In this document: in pieces, positions 37,369-46,393 of the stretch
How the letters are laid out: the number at the start of each line of letters is the position of its first letter
How positions within the stretch are numbered: position 1 is the first letter of the stretch
Source: Xanthocytophaga agilis
GTDB taxonomy: Bacteria > Bacteroidota > Bacteroidia > Cytophagales > 172606-1
DNA: 64,000 nucleotides
NCBI RefSeq assembly: GCF_030068605.1
Contig: NZ_JASJOU010000013.1
Location: 186,001-250,000, forward strand
Reading direction: 5' to 3'
Made by a program: the position numbers and the translations under genes
The notes under the pieces: generated by a model
What the model saw: the letters and a program-made list of their open reading frames with translations, nothing else
Database searches by the model: none
What the model was told of the DNA's origin: nothing

Positions 37369-37405
37369 TGTTCTAAAACGGACACATCATGTACTAAAAC
37401 GAACA
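37369..37405. promoter_or_regulatory. Tandem TGT-N10-ACA boxes upstream of the PadR gene
   Basis: Two nearly identical sites, TGTTCTAAAACGGACA (37369-37384) and TGTACTAAAACGAACA (37390-37405), repeat every 21 bases, two helical turns. The TGT/ACA half-site pair resembles sites described for PadR proteins. They lie 118-154 bases upstream of the PadR start and may control that operon. The gap 37252-37762 also carries the uORF and promoter listed next. Confidence 0.5.
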
Positions 37406-37579
37406 CTGATAGACAAGAGCAAAAAAAACGCAGAGCATGAAAGCACAGTGGACAAACATCATAATTGAATCCCACTTCACTTTGATAATACAGGAAATCT
37501 TACAAGATCTATGAGTGGCTATTATCAGTATGTTAAAAAAAATTTACGCATATGTTATGAAATTCCAGTTGAAGTAATT

Positions 37580-37587
37580 TATATTTG
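37580..37587 (+). promoter_or_regulatory. -7 box before the Cys-rich uORF and PhyH gene
   Basis: TATATTTG matches TAnnTTTG. Transcription would begin near 37594 and give a leader of about 170 bases containing the uORF. A -33 TTG at the usual distance is not seen. Confidence 0.4.
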
Positions 37588-37615
37588 CATATAATCTCTA
37601 TAAAGTTAATAGACT

Positions 37616-37678
37616 ATGAAAACGAATACTATAAATTTATTTTTTCATTTTTTGTCTGGCTACCGATGTTGTTGCTAA
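37616..37678 (+). CDS. Candidate leader peptide ending Tyr-Arg-Cys-Cys-Cys
   Basis: A 20-codon ORF (MKTNTINLFF then HFLSGYRCCC, stop TAA). It ends in three consecutive Cys codons TGT-TGT-TGC just before the stop. Four bases after the stop a 7-bp hairpin begins (TAAGCAG 37683-37689 with CTGCTTA 37699-37705). The ORF lies between a -7 box and the PhyH dioxygenase gene, 84 bases upstream of its start. The layout suits a translational sensor of cysteine or charged tRNA-Cys, as known for Cys-rich leaders in other bacteria. The peptide itself is too short for domain evidence. Confidence 0.45.
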   Translation: MKTNTINLFFHFLSGYRCCC

Positions 37679-37762
37679 CTACTAAGCAGACTCTAATACT
37701 GCTTATCCCAAGAATTATTAAGTACAACATTAATTAGTATCTATCCTTAAAAGAACACTATC

Positions 37763-38569
37763 ATGGCCATTCAATATCCCAAATTTACTTTAGGAGAAAC
37801 TCTTACTGCTCAACAAATTGAGTTCTTCAATACCAATGGATTTATTCATTTCAAGAACTTTATCAAACCTGAAACAGTCCAGACCATTACAGATGCCTCA
37901 CTTGAGGTTCAAAAACGCTGGCTGGAACAGGACATAAAAAAAATAAATGGTGTACCCATTAAATATGGGAAAGATCTTAACGGAGATACTATTGTACAGC
38001 GTTTTGCTTTTATCAATCAGCATCATCCTGTCTTGGGAGAATTTCTGGAAGATCCCCGTTTCACCACCTTACTAAATCTGATTGGCCCAGGAGCTCGTTT
38101 GGGAAAAACAGAAAAAGATGGAATGGTTTTCAATCATTATGTAAATGGCCCGGAAAGCAAGTTTAGTCAAATGGGCTGGCATGTAGATGGTCTGAGAGAT
38201 ATCTTTCATGGTGGCAAGCTGAACCCTATGCTCAATGTGGGTATTCATCTTAGTAACTTAAAGCCCGAAAATGGAGGATTGAGACTTATTCCGGGTACAC
38301 ATAAACAAGGCTTATATCAATTATTGTTCCGCAAAAAACACTTCCTGGATCACAAACCAGATGCAGAAGAAGTAGCAGTTCTGCCAGAAGCAGGCGATCT
38401 TACTGTACATGATGGACGTTTGTGGCACAGAGTAGAGAAATCCTCTGTTGTAGGAGAATCAAGCAGACGGAGAGTTATTTATGTGCCCATTATAGCAGGG
38501 AAATATGAGCCTAAAAACGAAAACAGTCCTACTGCGTTTTATCAGCGATTTGCAGGAGTTGTCAAATAA
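37763..38569 (+). CDS. Phytanoyl-CoA dioxygenase (PhyH) family protein
   Basis: A 2-oxoglutarate and iron(II)-dependent oxygenase of 268 residues. The metal triad is visible as His and Asp in GWHVDG and the distal His in HDGRLWHRVEKS, followed by the Arg that would bind 2-oxoglutarate in SRRRVIYVP. The N-terminus FFNTNGFIHFKNFI is typical of PhyH proteins. The substrate is not readable. Its leader contains a cysteine-rich uORF, which hints at a link to sulphur metabolism, since some members of the wider Fe/2OG family release sulphite from sulphonates. It ends at a strong terminator shared with the convergent sigma-54 regulator gene. Confidence 0.85.
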   Translation: MAIQYPKFTLGETLTAQQIEFFNTNGFIHFKNFIKPETVQTITDASLEVQKRWLEQDIKKINGVPIKYGKDLNGDTIVQRFAFINQHHPVLGEFLEDPRFTTLLNLIGPGARLGKTEKDGMVFNHYVNGPESKFSQMGWHVDGLRDIFHGGKLNPMLNVGIHLSNLKPENGGLRLIPGTHKQGLYQLLFRKKHFLDHKPDAEEVAVLPEAGDLTVHDGRLWHRVEKSSVVGESSRRRVIYVPIIAGKYEPKNENSPTAFYQRFAGVVK

Positions 38570-38575
38570 ATAAGA

Positions 38576-38626
38576 AAACCTCATCCATTTCAAATAACTA
38601 TTTGTTATTTGAAATGGATGAGGTTT
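38576..38626. terminator. Bidirectional terminator, 23-bp stem
   Basis: Perfect stem 38576-38598 with 38604-38626 (AAACCTCATCCATTTC core) and loop TATTT. It lies between the convergent PhyH and sigma-54 regulator genes. Confidence 0.9.
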
Positions 38627-38650
38627 CTACTTAAATCCTTACCAGTTTAT

Positions 38651-40720
38651 CTACTCAGATGAGAAGTTCTTTCGGATACCCAATTTTTTCATTCTTGCTT
38701 CCAATGTAGTCGGTTTTAGTCCCAAACGTTGGGCAGCCCCAAATCGACCCCGAATACGACCTCCGGTTTCTTCTAATATTTTCAAAATGTGTTGTCGTTG
38801 ATTTTCCAGAAACCCATCTTCTATATCTGTAAGGTTAGCTGATTCCTGTGGCAAATATACAGGAAGTGAACGAGGGATATCTTTTTGAGTAGCCATACTG
38901 GCTGATTGAGTAGCCATACTGGCTGAAGCTGTAAATGCAGGTACTATATCTAGTTGAGGACCTGAAGCTAGGATAACAGCCTGTTCTATTACATGTTCCA
39001 GTTCCCGGATATTACCTGGCCAGGAATGATGCAGCAGAAAATCCATCATTTGAGGAGTCACACCTTCAATGCCTTTCCCTATCTTACGACTATACTTCTC
39101 AATAAAAGATCTTACCAATAAAGGTATATCTTCACGTCTTTCACGCAAAGGAGGCAATACGAAAGGAAAAGTGCTGATTCGATAATACAAATCCATCCGA
39201 AACTTATCAAGAATAGCTTCCTGATACAGATTGCGGTTAGTAGCCGCAATGACTCTTATATCCAGTTGAATAGTCTGCTTCCCTCCTACCCGTTCAATTT
39301 CATACTCCTGCAATACCCGTAATAGTTTGGATTGCAATTCCAAAGGAAGCTCACCTATCTCATCCAGAAAGATTGTTCCCCCATTGGCTAATTCGAATTT
39401 ACCAATACGTCGTTCTGTAGCTCCGGTAAAGGCTCCTTTTTCGTGTCCGAATAGTTCCGACTCAATCAATTGAGCAGGTAGAGCTGCACAGTTAACTTTA
39501 ATTAATGGTCGATTTTTACGATTGGACATATTATGAATTGCCCGGGCAATCAATTCTTTACCAGTTCCAGTCTCTCCCTGTAACAATACTGTTGAATCCG
39601 TTGGGGCAACTCTATGTACATTCTCCAGTACTTTTTTAATAGCAGGCGAACGGCCTATGATTTCCGAAAAAGCTTGTTCCTGATTAAGTTCCTGAATCAA
39701 CAAGGTATTCTCTCTTCGCAATTTTATTTCCAATACCTCTTTCTGCTCAAATGTCAATAGCCGTCCAATCTGATGCGTAATCTGTTTAGCTAGCTCTATC
39801 AGAATCCGGAGATCTTTACTAAAAAACGAATTCTCTTTTTTGCTACAAACAATCAATGTAGCAAAGGCATCATTAGGCAAAGCAATCGGGACGAACAAGG
39901 CTTCTTTCACTCCCATTACGGTAGCAAACCGATTCGAGACAATCAGCTTCCGACTTAATTCACTATACTCTTCTGCTGTAAAAATATGTGGTTTGGAATA
40001 AATGTCCAGTTGAGCAAGAGCAGATTGACGATAGGTTTCCAGATCCAACCCAAGCATTTCCAGCATTTCTTCCCGACTAATCAGTGTAAAGCCTCCATTT
40101 TGCCGCATCGCATTATATCCACTTAATACAAAACCTGTTTTGGGAGAAAACGCAGGAATAGTTAGCAGATCACAGTTAATCATATTGTTGATGGCCGCAG
40201 TAATAGTCAGAAACATTTGTCCATAATCTTTTTCCGATGTTAAGGCATTCATTACCACCAACTGCATGGATTTCTCACGAAGCTGTTTCTCCAGAATCTC
40301 GCAATGCAAGGTGTGTTCCACGGCCAATGCCAGTCCCTCACTGTGCTGTTCAAGCCAAGCTGTAGTTTCTGCAATAGGTGCAACCTGATTAAATGACAGA
40401 ATTATAGCTCCCAGTAACTTGCCTTTGGTAAACATGGGTACTGCTACCCGTATAGATCCATCTGGCAATTCAATCGATATCTTGACCTGTTCTGTAAATA
40501 CACGGTTTTCAATTAGCTGGTTCTGAGCAAAAGTCAGCTTTCCGCCAGGCTTTGTCTTTTCTATATATAAATGCTTATTCTCTTCTCTGGGAAGTGCCAG
40601 ATGCATATGGACAAAACCCAATTCGGATTGAAACTTATACAGATAATCTACCACTTCAGGCAATTTCTGCAGTTTAATCATGTCCATTAGGAAAGAATGT
40701 GAGCTCTCTTGCAATGCCAT
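38651..40720 (-). CDS. Sigma-54-dependent transcriptional activator with GAF domains
   Basis: An enhancer-binding protein of 689 residues. Two GAF-like sensory regions fill about 1-340. The AAA+ domain has Walker A GETGTGKE (382-389), the sigma-54 contact loop GAFTGA (429-434), Walker [11 protein letters not shown] (451-460) and [20 protein letters not shown]. The C-terminus is a Fis-type HTH ([20 protein letters not shown]). It resembles FhlA-type activators. A perfect tandem 21-bp duplication (38885-38926) repeats SMATQSA in the linker between AAA+ and HTH. The gene is divergent from the SDR gene, and the shared region holds tandem dyads and a sigma-54-like promoter, so it probably activates the SDR and RND efflux genes. 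No receiver domain, so it is not a two-component regulator. Confidence 0.93.
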   Translation of the reverse strand: MALQESSHSFLMDMIKLQKLPEVVDYLYKFQSELGFVHMHLALPREENKHLYIEKTKPGGKLTFAQNQLIENRVFTEQVKISIELPDGSIRVAVPMFTKGKLLGAIILSFNQVAPIAETTAWLEQHSEGLALAVEHTLHCEILEKQLREKSMQLVVMNALTSEKDYGQMFLTITAAINNMINCDLLTIPAFSPKTGFVLSGYNAMRQNGGFTLISREEMLEMLGLDLETYRQSALAQLDIYSKPHIFTAEEYSELSRKLIVSNRFATVMGVKEALFVPIALPNDAFATLIVCSKKENSFFSKDLRILIELAKQITHQIGRLLTFEQKEVLEIKLRRENTLLIQELNQEQAFSEIIGRSPAIKKVLENVHRVAPTDSTVLLQGETGTGKELIARAIHNMSNRKNRPLIKVNCAALPAQLIESELFGHEKGAFTGATERRIGKFELANGGTIFLDEIGELPLELQSKLLRVLQEYEIERVGGKQTIQLDIRVIAATNRNLYQEAILDKFRMDLYYRISTFPFVLPPLRERREDIPLLVRSFIEKYSRKIGKGIEGVTPQMMDFLLHHSWPGNIRELEHVIEQAVILASGPQLDIVPAFTASASMATQSASMATQKDIPRSLPVYLPQESANLTDIEDGFLENQRQHILKILEETGGRIRGRFGAAQRLGLKPTTLEARMKKLGIRKNFSSE

Positions 40721-40783
40721 TATTCAATCAATATATAAGCTTGTACAAATAAACTCCAAAATCAGTAGAGCATTAAAACACTA

Positions 40784-40835
40784 CAAATGTATACTATTGG
40801 AGAATAACTCCAATACTATTGGAGTTATTCTCCAA
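40784..40835. promoter_or_regulatory. Tandem dyad operator overlapping the activator's own promoter
   Basis: Two 17-bp dyads TTGGAG-AATAA-CTCCAA (40797-40813) and TTGGAG-TTATT-CTCCAA (40819-40835) are spaced 22 bases apart. Together (40791-40841) they also form a 23-bp perfect hairpin. On the minus strand, TTG at 40811-40813, 19 bases, then TACATTTG at 40784-40791 form a promoter for the activator gene; the first dyad fills its spacer. On the plus strand, the dyads lie about 110-160 bases upstream of the sigma-54-like promoter, a normal distance for enhancer sites. Confidence 0.7.
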
Positions 40836-40942
40836 TAGTATCATCATTCAACAAATCACCGAACAATCATACAAACTAACAAATACCTGACAATCAAGAT
40901 ATTAACTACGTAAAAGCAAAACATCTCTGTATTTCTCCAAAA

Positions 40943-40958
40943 TGGCACAGAAATGGGC
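40943..40958 (+). promoter_or_regulatory. Sigma-54-like promoter of the SDR gene
   Basis: TGGCACAGAAATGGGC resembles the consensus TGGCACG-N4-TTGC. The -24 element is perfect and the -12 element departs at two positions. It ends 32 bases before the SDR start, a suitable distance, and the divergent gene encodes a sigma-54 activator. Confidence 0.5.
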
Positions 40959-40990
40959 TCTTATAAGACAAATATCTTCAATATATAATC

Positions 40991-41869
40991 ATGAATTCTC
41001 TTACTATAGATACTGATGTTTCTTCCAGAGTCTGGTTTATTACAGGGTGTCTGGGTGGCATTGGACGCTATCTGGCTGAAGCAGTACTAGCTCAGGGCAA
41101 TAAAGCTGTTATCACAGCTAAAAACCCTGCAAAGTTCTACTCTTTACAGGAACAATATCCGGAACATGCACTAGTCATGCAGTTGGATGTTTCAGAATTT
41201 CACCGTATCCCAGAAACTGTAAACAAAGCGATAGACCGTTTTGGAAAAATAGATGTATTGGTTAACAATGCCGGCTATGGCTTACAAGGAGCCGTAGAAG
41301 AACTGACTATGGATCAAATAAAACAGCAGTTCAATACCAACTTTTTTGGGATGCTGGAAGTAACAAAAGCCATATTACCCTATATGCGTGAAGCTCGCCA
41401 GGGTCATATTCTAACCATTAATTCACTGGCAGGTGGGCTTACGGCTCAACCTAAACTGGGAGCTTATCACGCTACCAAGTTTGCGATTGAAGGATTATCG
41501 GAGTCGCTAGCCCAAGAAGTAAAATCTCTTGGTATCAAAGTAACTGTGGTAGAAATGGGGGTTCAACGTACTGACTGGTGGGGAAGTACACTGATCCGGA
41601 CGGAGAATGTGATCGATGAATATACGCAGGCAGGAAATTTTTCCAACGGAGCATCAGATCTAACCAATACCCGCACATTAAATGATCCGCAAGCTACTGC
41701 AGAAGCAATCCTGCAGGTAGCCAATCAACCAGATGCACCATTGCATCTTATTATCGGACATGATGCTATACAATCGATCCGCCAAAAAATAAACCTGATT
41801 CAACAGGAAATGCATGCATGGGAATGGATCTCAGATGCTATCCTTTCAGAAGAAAATTCAGACGTTTAG
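40991..41869 (+). CDS. Short-chain dehydrogenase/reductase (SDR)
   Basis: An NAD(P)-dependent oxidoreductase of 292 residues in the classical SDR group. Motifs are the cofactor loop TGCLGGIGRYLAE (Gly-rich, near 18-30), NNAGYG, the catalytic Ser in LTINSLAGGL, and YHATKFA with Tyr and Lys. It is first in a probable transcription unit with the RND efflux genes, separated from the RND permease by 172 bases that may hold another promoter. A sigma-54-like promoter lies directly upstream. Its substrate and its link to efflux are unknown; it could detoxify a carbonyl compound that the pump also exports. Confidence 0.9.
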   Translation: MNSLTIDTDVSSRVWFITGCLGGIGRYLAEAVLAQGNKAVITAKNPAKFYSLQEQYPEHALVMQLDVSEFHRIPETVNKAIDRFGKIDVLVNNAGYGLQGAVEELTMDQIKQQFNTNFFGMLEVTKAILPYMREARQGHILTINSLAGGLTAQPKLGAYHATKFAIEGLSESLAQEVKSLGIKVTVVEMGVQRTDWWGSTLIRTENVIDEYTQAGNFSNGASDLTNTRTLNDPQATAEAILQVANQPDAPLHLIIGHDAIQSIRQKINLIQQEMHAWEWISDAILSEENSDV

Positions 41870-42041
41870 AAACAACTGATTATCTACAAAGCAAGCTCTT
41901 GTGTTTTGATAATCCCAATCGATATAAGAGATCCAAGCAGATACTTGTTTTTATCGTCTTGTTTATATACAGTTTTCTTAATCAAACCAACTAAACTCAA
42001 AAAACAGGAAGTAATATGTATTCCTGTAATGTATTACAATT

Positions 42042-45000
42042 ATGTGGATTGTACGATTAGCCCTGACCCGAGCCTATACCATTGCTGTAATGGCTCTTCT
42101 GATCTTAATCATGGGTATCGTTTCCATCGTTCAGATGCCAACGGATATCTTCCCCAGAATAAACATTCCGGTGATAACCGTTATCTGGACGTATCGGGGG
42201 TTATCTACCGATGAGATGGAAAAAATGATTACCAACTTTAGCGAAACCGCCACTACAAACAACGTAGGTAACATACGACAGATGGAATCGCAAACGCACA
42301 ATGGTATTGCCGTTATCAAAATTTTCTTCCAGCCCGACGTTCGGATTGAAGAAGCATTGGCGCAGGTGACTTCCATTGCCCAGACTATTCGGGTACGGAT
42401 GCCCCCAGGAACTCAGCCTCCGCTGATTGTGCGTTACAATGCTACGGAAGTGCCCATATTGCAACTAGGTCTTTCCTCTGATAGCCTTACAGAATCACAG
42501 GTAACTGACTATGCCCAAACACGGATACGTCCTCAGATTGCAACCGTGCAGGGCTCACGGATGTCATTGCCTTTTGGTGGAAAAACCCGTCAGATTATGG
42601 TAGATCTTGATCCGGAGAAGTTATTGGCTCAGGGACTTACTCCTGAAGATGTTGTCAATGCCGTATCAGCACAAAACTTAACTCTTCCCAGTGGACAAGC
42701 ACGTTTCGGAGATCGGGAATACAATGTTCGTCTGAATACAAAACCTGATGTTCTGTCAACACTCAACGATATTCCTATAAAACAGGTCAATGGTGTAACG
42801 CTGCACATGCGGGATGTAGCGAATGTACACGATGGGGCAGCTATACAAACCAACGTAGTAAAACAGGATGGCGTGCGGGGAGCATTGTTTAGTATTGTAA
42901 AGATTGGAAATGCCTCAACTACAGCTGTAGTAGATCGCATTCGGAAAGAAATCCTGCCACAGGTACGTGCCGCAGCACCAAAGAACTTAAAAATCACCGA
43001 ACTATTTGACCAGTCAGTTTTCGTACGTGCCTCTATTCATGGAGTGGTATTAGAAGGGGTAATTGCAGCATTACTGACAGCTGCTATGATTCTGCTCTTC
43101 TTAGGAAGCTGGCGAAGTACACTGATTGTTGCTATTTCAATTCCTTTGTCTATTCTCTTCTCGCTCACTGTCTTGTATCTGTTAGGTGAGACATTAAATA
43201 TCATGACTTTGGGAGGCTTGGCACTGGCAATTGGGATTCTGGTAGATGATGCGACCGTAACCATAGAAAATATTCATAGAAACCAGGAATTAGGCCTTCC
43301 TCTGCGAGAGGCCATTCTGCAAGGAGCTCAACAAATTGCCACTCCAACATTGGTAGCGACTCTGACTATCTGTATTGTGTTTGTATCTGTACTGTTTCTG
43401 GAAGGCCCTGCACGATTTTTATTCGCTCCAATGGCCATGTCTGTAGTGTTTGCTATGCTAGCATCCTATCTGTTGTCAAGAACATTAGTGCCTATGCTGG
43501 CGAATCTAATGCTGGGAGCAGAAGAGCATCATCATACAGAAGGACATGAAGCAAAGCCTAAAAATATCTTTGCTCGTATGCATGCAGGATTCAACAACTC
43601 ATTTGAACGTTTTCAGTCCCGCTACATGACTATGTTGAGCTGGGCACTGAATAACCGGAAAAAGATGCTTTTCATTTTCCTTATCGTAGTCATTGGTACA
43701 GGGGTAATGATTCCTTTTGCCGGACGTGACTTTTTCCCAAGTGTAGATGCAGGTCAGTTTCGACTACATGTACGGGCTCCATCTGGTTCCCGTCTGGAAG
43801 AAACCGAACGGATTGCCTCTCAGGTAGAAGCTGTTATCCGAAAAGAAATTCCGTCTGAAGAAATAGAAACGATTATTAACAATATTGGGATGACTAGTGA
43901 AGGTTATAACCTGACCTTTACAGATAACTCCTCGCTGGGTACTGCGGATGCGGAATTATTGGTGGCCTTGTCGGAAGAAAAGACAAAATCTACCAGGGAT
44001 TACATCCGCCACCTGCGTGAAGTATTACACGAACAAATGCCCGAACTGGTTGTGTTCTTCCAGCCTTCAGATATTGTGAGCCAGATTCTGAACTTTGGTT
44101 TAACGGCTCCTATTGATATTCAGATCGCTGGTTTTGACAGAGCCAATAACCTGAAAGTAGCACAGGAAATCAAACAACGTGTAGCAAGTATTCCAGGTGC
44201 AGTAGATGTTCGGTTACATCAGGTCTTGAACGCACCAGAGTTGTTTGTGAATGTTGATCGTGAACGGGCACATCAGTTGGGTCTTAGTGAACAAAAAATC
44301 GCCACCAACATGATGATTTCATTGAGTGGTACTACACAGGTGCAACCAAACTTCTGGGCAGATCCACAGACAGGCTTTCCATACCTGATTGCAGTGCAAA
44401 CACCACCATTCCGGTTAAATACAATGGATAAATTGTTGCAAACCCCTATGGTACTGACCCAGGATGCCTCAACCCCACAGCTGTTGAGCAACGTGATGAG
44501 TATTGAACGCAAAATGGCTCCAATGATCATCAATCGTGTCAACACACAGCCTGTATATGATGTGTATGCCTCTGTGGAGAAGACAGATTTAGGGTCTGTT
44601 TCCAGTCAACTGGAAAAAATTGTAGGAGAATATCAATCTCAACTGAAGCCCGGTAACAAGATCATTTTACGTGGACAGGTAGAGAGTATGAACAGTGCAT
44701 TCTCCCGCTTGGGTATTGGGTTGGTATTTGCAGCAGTACTGGTATACCTGCTTATGGTAGTTAACTTCCAGTCGTTCCGTATCCCATTTATCATTATCAC
44801 AGCCCTGCCTGGAGCTATGTGTGGTATGGTATGGATGCTGTTCTTAACACAGACACCTTTCAGTATCCCATCTCTTATGGGGGCTATCATGAGTGTGGGG
44901 GTAGCCACAGCTAACAGTATCCTGATGGTAAATTTTGCCTCAGATACTTTACTGGAAAGCGACCTTTCTCCATGGCAGGCTTCTTATGAAGCAGGTAAAG

Positions 45001-45212
45001 CCCGTCTGCGTCCTATTCTAATGACAGCTCTGGCTATGATTATTGGTATGTTACCTATGTCGCTTGGATTGGGTGAAGGTGGCGAACAAAATGCGCCACT
45101 GGGACGCGCCGTAATTGGAGGTTTGATCCTTGCCACATTTACAACGCTGTTGTTTGTACCTGTCGTATTTAGCTATCTGGCACCTAAAAAAGTAAAAGAG
45201 GCAGTGGCTTAA
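42042..45212 (+). CDS. RND efflux transporter, inner-membrane pump subunit
   Basis: The proton-driven pump of a tripartite efflux system, 1056 residues. The N-terminal helix (IAVMALLILIMGIVSIVQM) is followed by QMPTDIFPRINIPVITV, a normal start of the AcrB/MdtB type. The TM4 acidic pair is in GILVDDATVTIENI, and the closing helices (VGVATANSILMVNFASD; PILMTALAMIIGMLPMSLG) are in place. A 27-residue His-rich segment (EEHHHTEGHE, near residue 490) is in the cytoplasmic loop. Substrates could be organic compounds; heavy-metal (CusA) methionine ligands are not evident to me. The order permease, adaptor, outer membrane factor is reversed compared with the common adaptor-first order. Confidence 0.94.
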   Translation: MWIVRLALTRAYTIAVMALLILIMGIVSIVQMPTDIFPRINIPVITVIWTYRGLSTDEMEKMITNFSETATTNNVGNIRQMESQTHNGIAVIKIFFQPDVRIEEALAQVTSIAQTIRVRMPPGTQPPLIVRYNATEVPILQLGLSSDSLTESQVTDYAQTRIRPQIATVQGSRMSLPFGGKTRQIMVDLDPEKLLAQGLTPEDVVNAVSAQNLTLPSGQARFGDREYNVRLNTKPDVLSTLNDIPIKQVNGVTLHMRDVANVHDGAAIQTNVVKQDGVRGALFSIVKIGNASTTAVVDRIRKEILPQVRAAAPKNLKITELFDQSVFVRASIHGVVLEGVIAALLTAAMILLFLGSWRSTLIVAISIPLSILFSLTVLYLLGETLNIMTLGGLALAIGILVDDATVTIENIHRNQELGLPLREAILQGAQQIATPTLVATLTICIVFVSVLFLEGPARFLFAPMAMSVVFAMLASYLLSRTLVPMLANLMLGAEEHHHTEGHEAKPKNIFARMHAGFNNSFERFQSRYMTMLSWALNNRKKMLFIFLIVVIGTGVMIPFAGRDFFPSVDAGQFRLHVRAPSGSRLEETERIASQVEAVIRKEIPSEEIETIINNIGMTSEGYNLTFTDNSSLGTADAELLVALSEEKTKSTRDYIRHLREVLHEQMPELVVFFQPSDIVSQILNFGLTAPIDIQIAGFDRANNLKVAQEIKQRVASIPGAVDVRLHQVLNAPELFVNVDRERAHQLGLSEQKIATNMMISLSGTTQVQPNFWADPQTGFPYLIAVQTPPFRLNTMDKLLQTPMVLTQDASTPQLLSNVMSIERKMAPMIINRVNTQPVYDVYASVEKTDLGSVSSQLEKIVGEYQSQLKPGNKIILRGQVESMNSAFSRLGIGLVFAAVLVYLLMVVNFQSFRIPFIIITALPGAMCGMVWMLFLTQTPFSIPSLMGAIMSVGVATANSILMVNFASDTLLESDLSPWQASYEAGKARLRPILMTALAMIIGMLPMSLGLGEGGEQNAPLGRAVIGGLILATFTTLLFVPVVFSYLAPKKVKEAVA

Positions 45213-45264
45213 TCCACTGCCTGTCAATACACACGACCATTATACCATAAAAACTATAGTAAAG

Positions 45265-46365
45265 ATGAAATCAAAAATCTTAATCTGGCTAGTTCCAGTT
45301 GCCTTAATCCTTCTTTTTCTCTTTGTTGGCGTTCTTCCCCGCGTTCGCAACCGCCAGGAATTAGATGCTTCTGTACAAAAAGAACAAAACCTGGTTGTCC
45401 AGGTAAATACAACTACCGCAACCCGTTCTGATTCTATCTCCAGTCTTACTTTACCTGGACAGATTCAACCGCTTCGGGAAACCCAATTGTATGCACGTAC
45501 TCAGGGCTATCTGAAAAAACGTCTGGTAGATATTGGAAGTCCGGTAAAGAGAGGCCAATTGCTGGCAAGTCTGGATGCACCAGAACTGGACCAGGACATT
45601 ATCCGTGCACAAACAGATCTGCGGCTGGCAAAAACCAATCTGGAACGTGTAGAAAGCGTTACATTACCTGGAGCTGTATCCAAACAGGACATAGACAATC
45701 GTCAGGCACTGTATGATATGAACCAGGCAAATCTGCGCCGCATTGAAGTATTAAAAAGTCTTCAGGAAATACGTGCACCTTTTAATGGCATTGTAACTGC
45801 ACGTACTACAGAACAAGGTGCACTAATTACAGCAGGAAATAGCACTCCTTTATTTACAGTTTCTCAGTTAGATACCTTACGTGTATATACGGATGTACCA
45901 CAGTCCTATTATAAATATATTCAGTTAGGACAAGCTGTAGAAGTTCGTGTACCGGAACTGTCAGGTAAAACATTCAAAGGAAAAGTAGTAAGAACTTCTG
46001 AAGCACTGCGTTCTCAATCTCGTACTCTGTTAACAGAAGTACTTATTCCTAATCCGGGTCGTGAACTGGTATCGGGTTTGTACGGACAAGTAAACTTCCA
46101 GTTAAAGCAATCTCTGCCTCCGGTTATAGTCCCTGCCAATGCTCTCTGGATGACATCTACAGGTCCACAGGTAATGGTTGTAAAAGCTGACAACACACTA
46201 CATGTTCAACCTGTTGAAATTGCCCGTGATTTTGGTTCTACTGTTGAGATAGGAACGGGCCTTCAAGGTGGTGAACATCTGGTAATCAATCCATCTGACA
46301 ACCTGCGTGAAGGACAGCGTGTAGTATCTAAAACCGCATCTGCTCCTGCTAATTCGACCAAATAA
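45265..46365 (+). CDS. RND efflux periplasmic adaptor subunit
   Basis: Membrane fusion protein of 366 residues linking the pump to the outer membrane channel. One N-terminal membrane helix (about 5-24, LIWLVPVALILLFLFVGVLP) anchors it. The lipoyl half-motifs are TLPGQIQPLRETQLYARTQG and EIRAPFNGIVTARTTEQG, with a coiled-coil hairpin between them. The beta-barrel and membrane-proximal domains follow. It starts 52 bases after the pump gene and ends 28 bases before the outer membrane factor gene. Confidence 0.93.
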   Translation: MKSKILIWLVPVALILLFLFVGVLPRVRNRQELDASVQKEQNLVVQVNTTTATRSDSISSLTLPGQIQPLRETQLYARTQGYLKKRLVDIGSPVKRGQLLASLDAPELDQDIIRAQTDLRLAKTNLERVESVTLPGAVSKQDIDNRQALYDMNQANLRRIEVLKSLQEIRAPFNGIVTARTTEQGALITAGNSTPLFTVSQLDTLRVYTDVPQSYYKYIQLGQAVEVRVPELSGKTFKGKVVRTSEALRSQSRTLLTEVLIPNPGRELVSGLYGQVNFQLKQSLPPVIVPANALWMTSTGPQVMVVKADNTLHVQPVEIARDFGSTVEIGTGLQGGEHLVINPSDNLREGQRVVSKTASAPANSTK

Positions 46366-46393
46366 CCATTTGAAAACAAGGAATTTGCTTTAT

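Noticed and set aside
37254-37475. 73-codon minus-strand ORF directly upstream of the PadR gene
   Set aside because: It crosses both tandem TGT-N10-ACA boxes and shows no protein-like pattern; more likely regulatory DNA.
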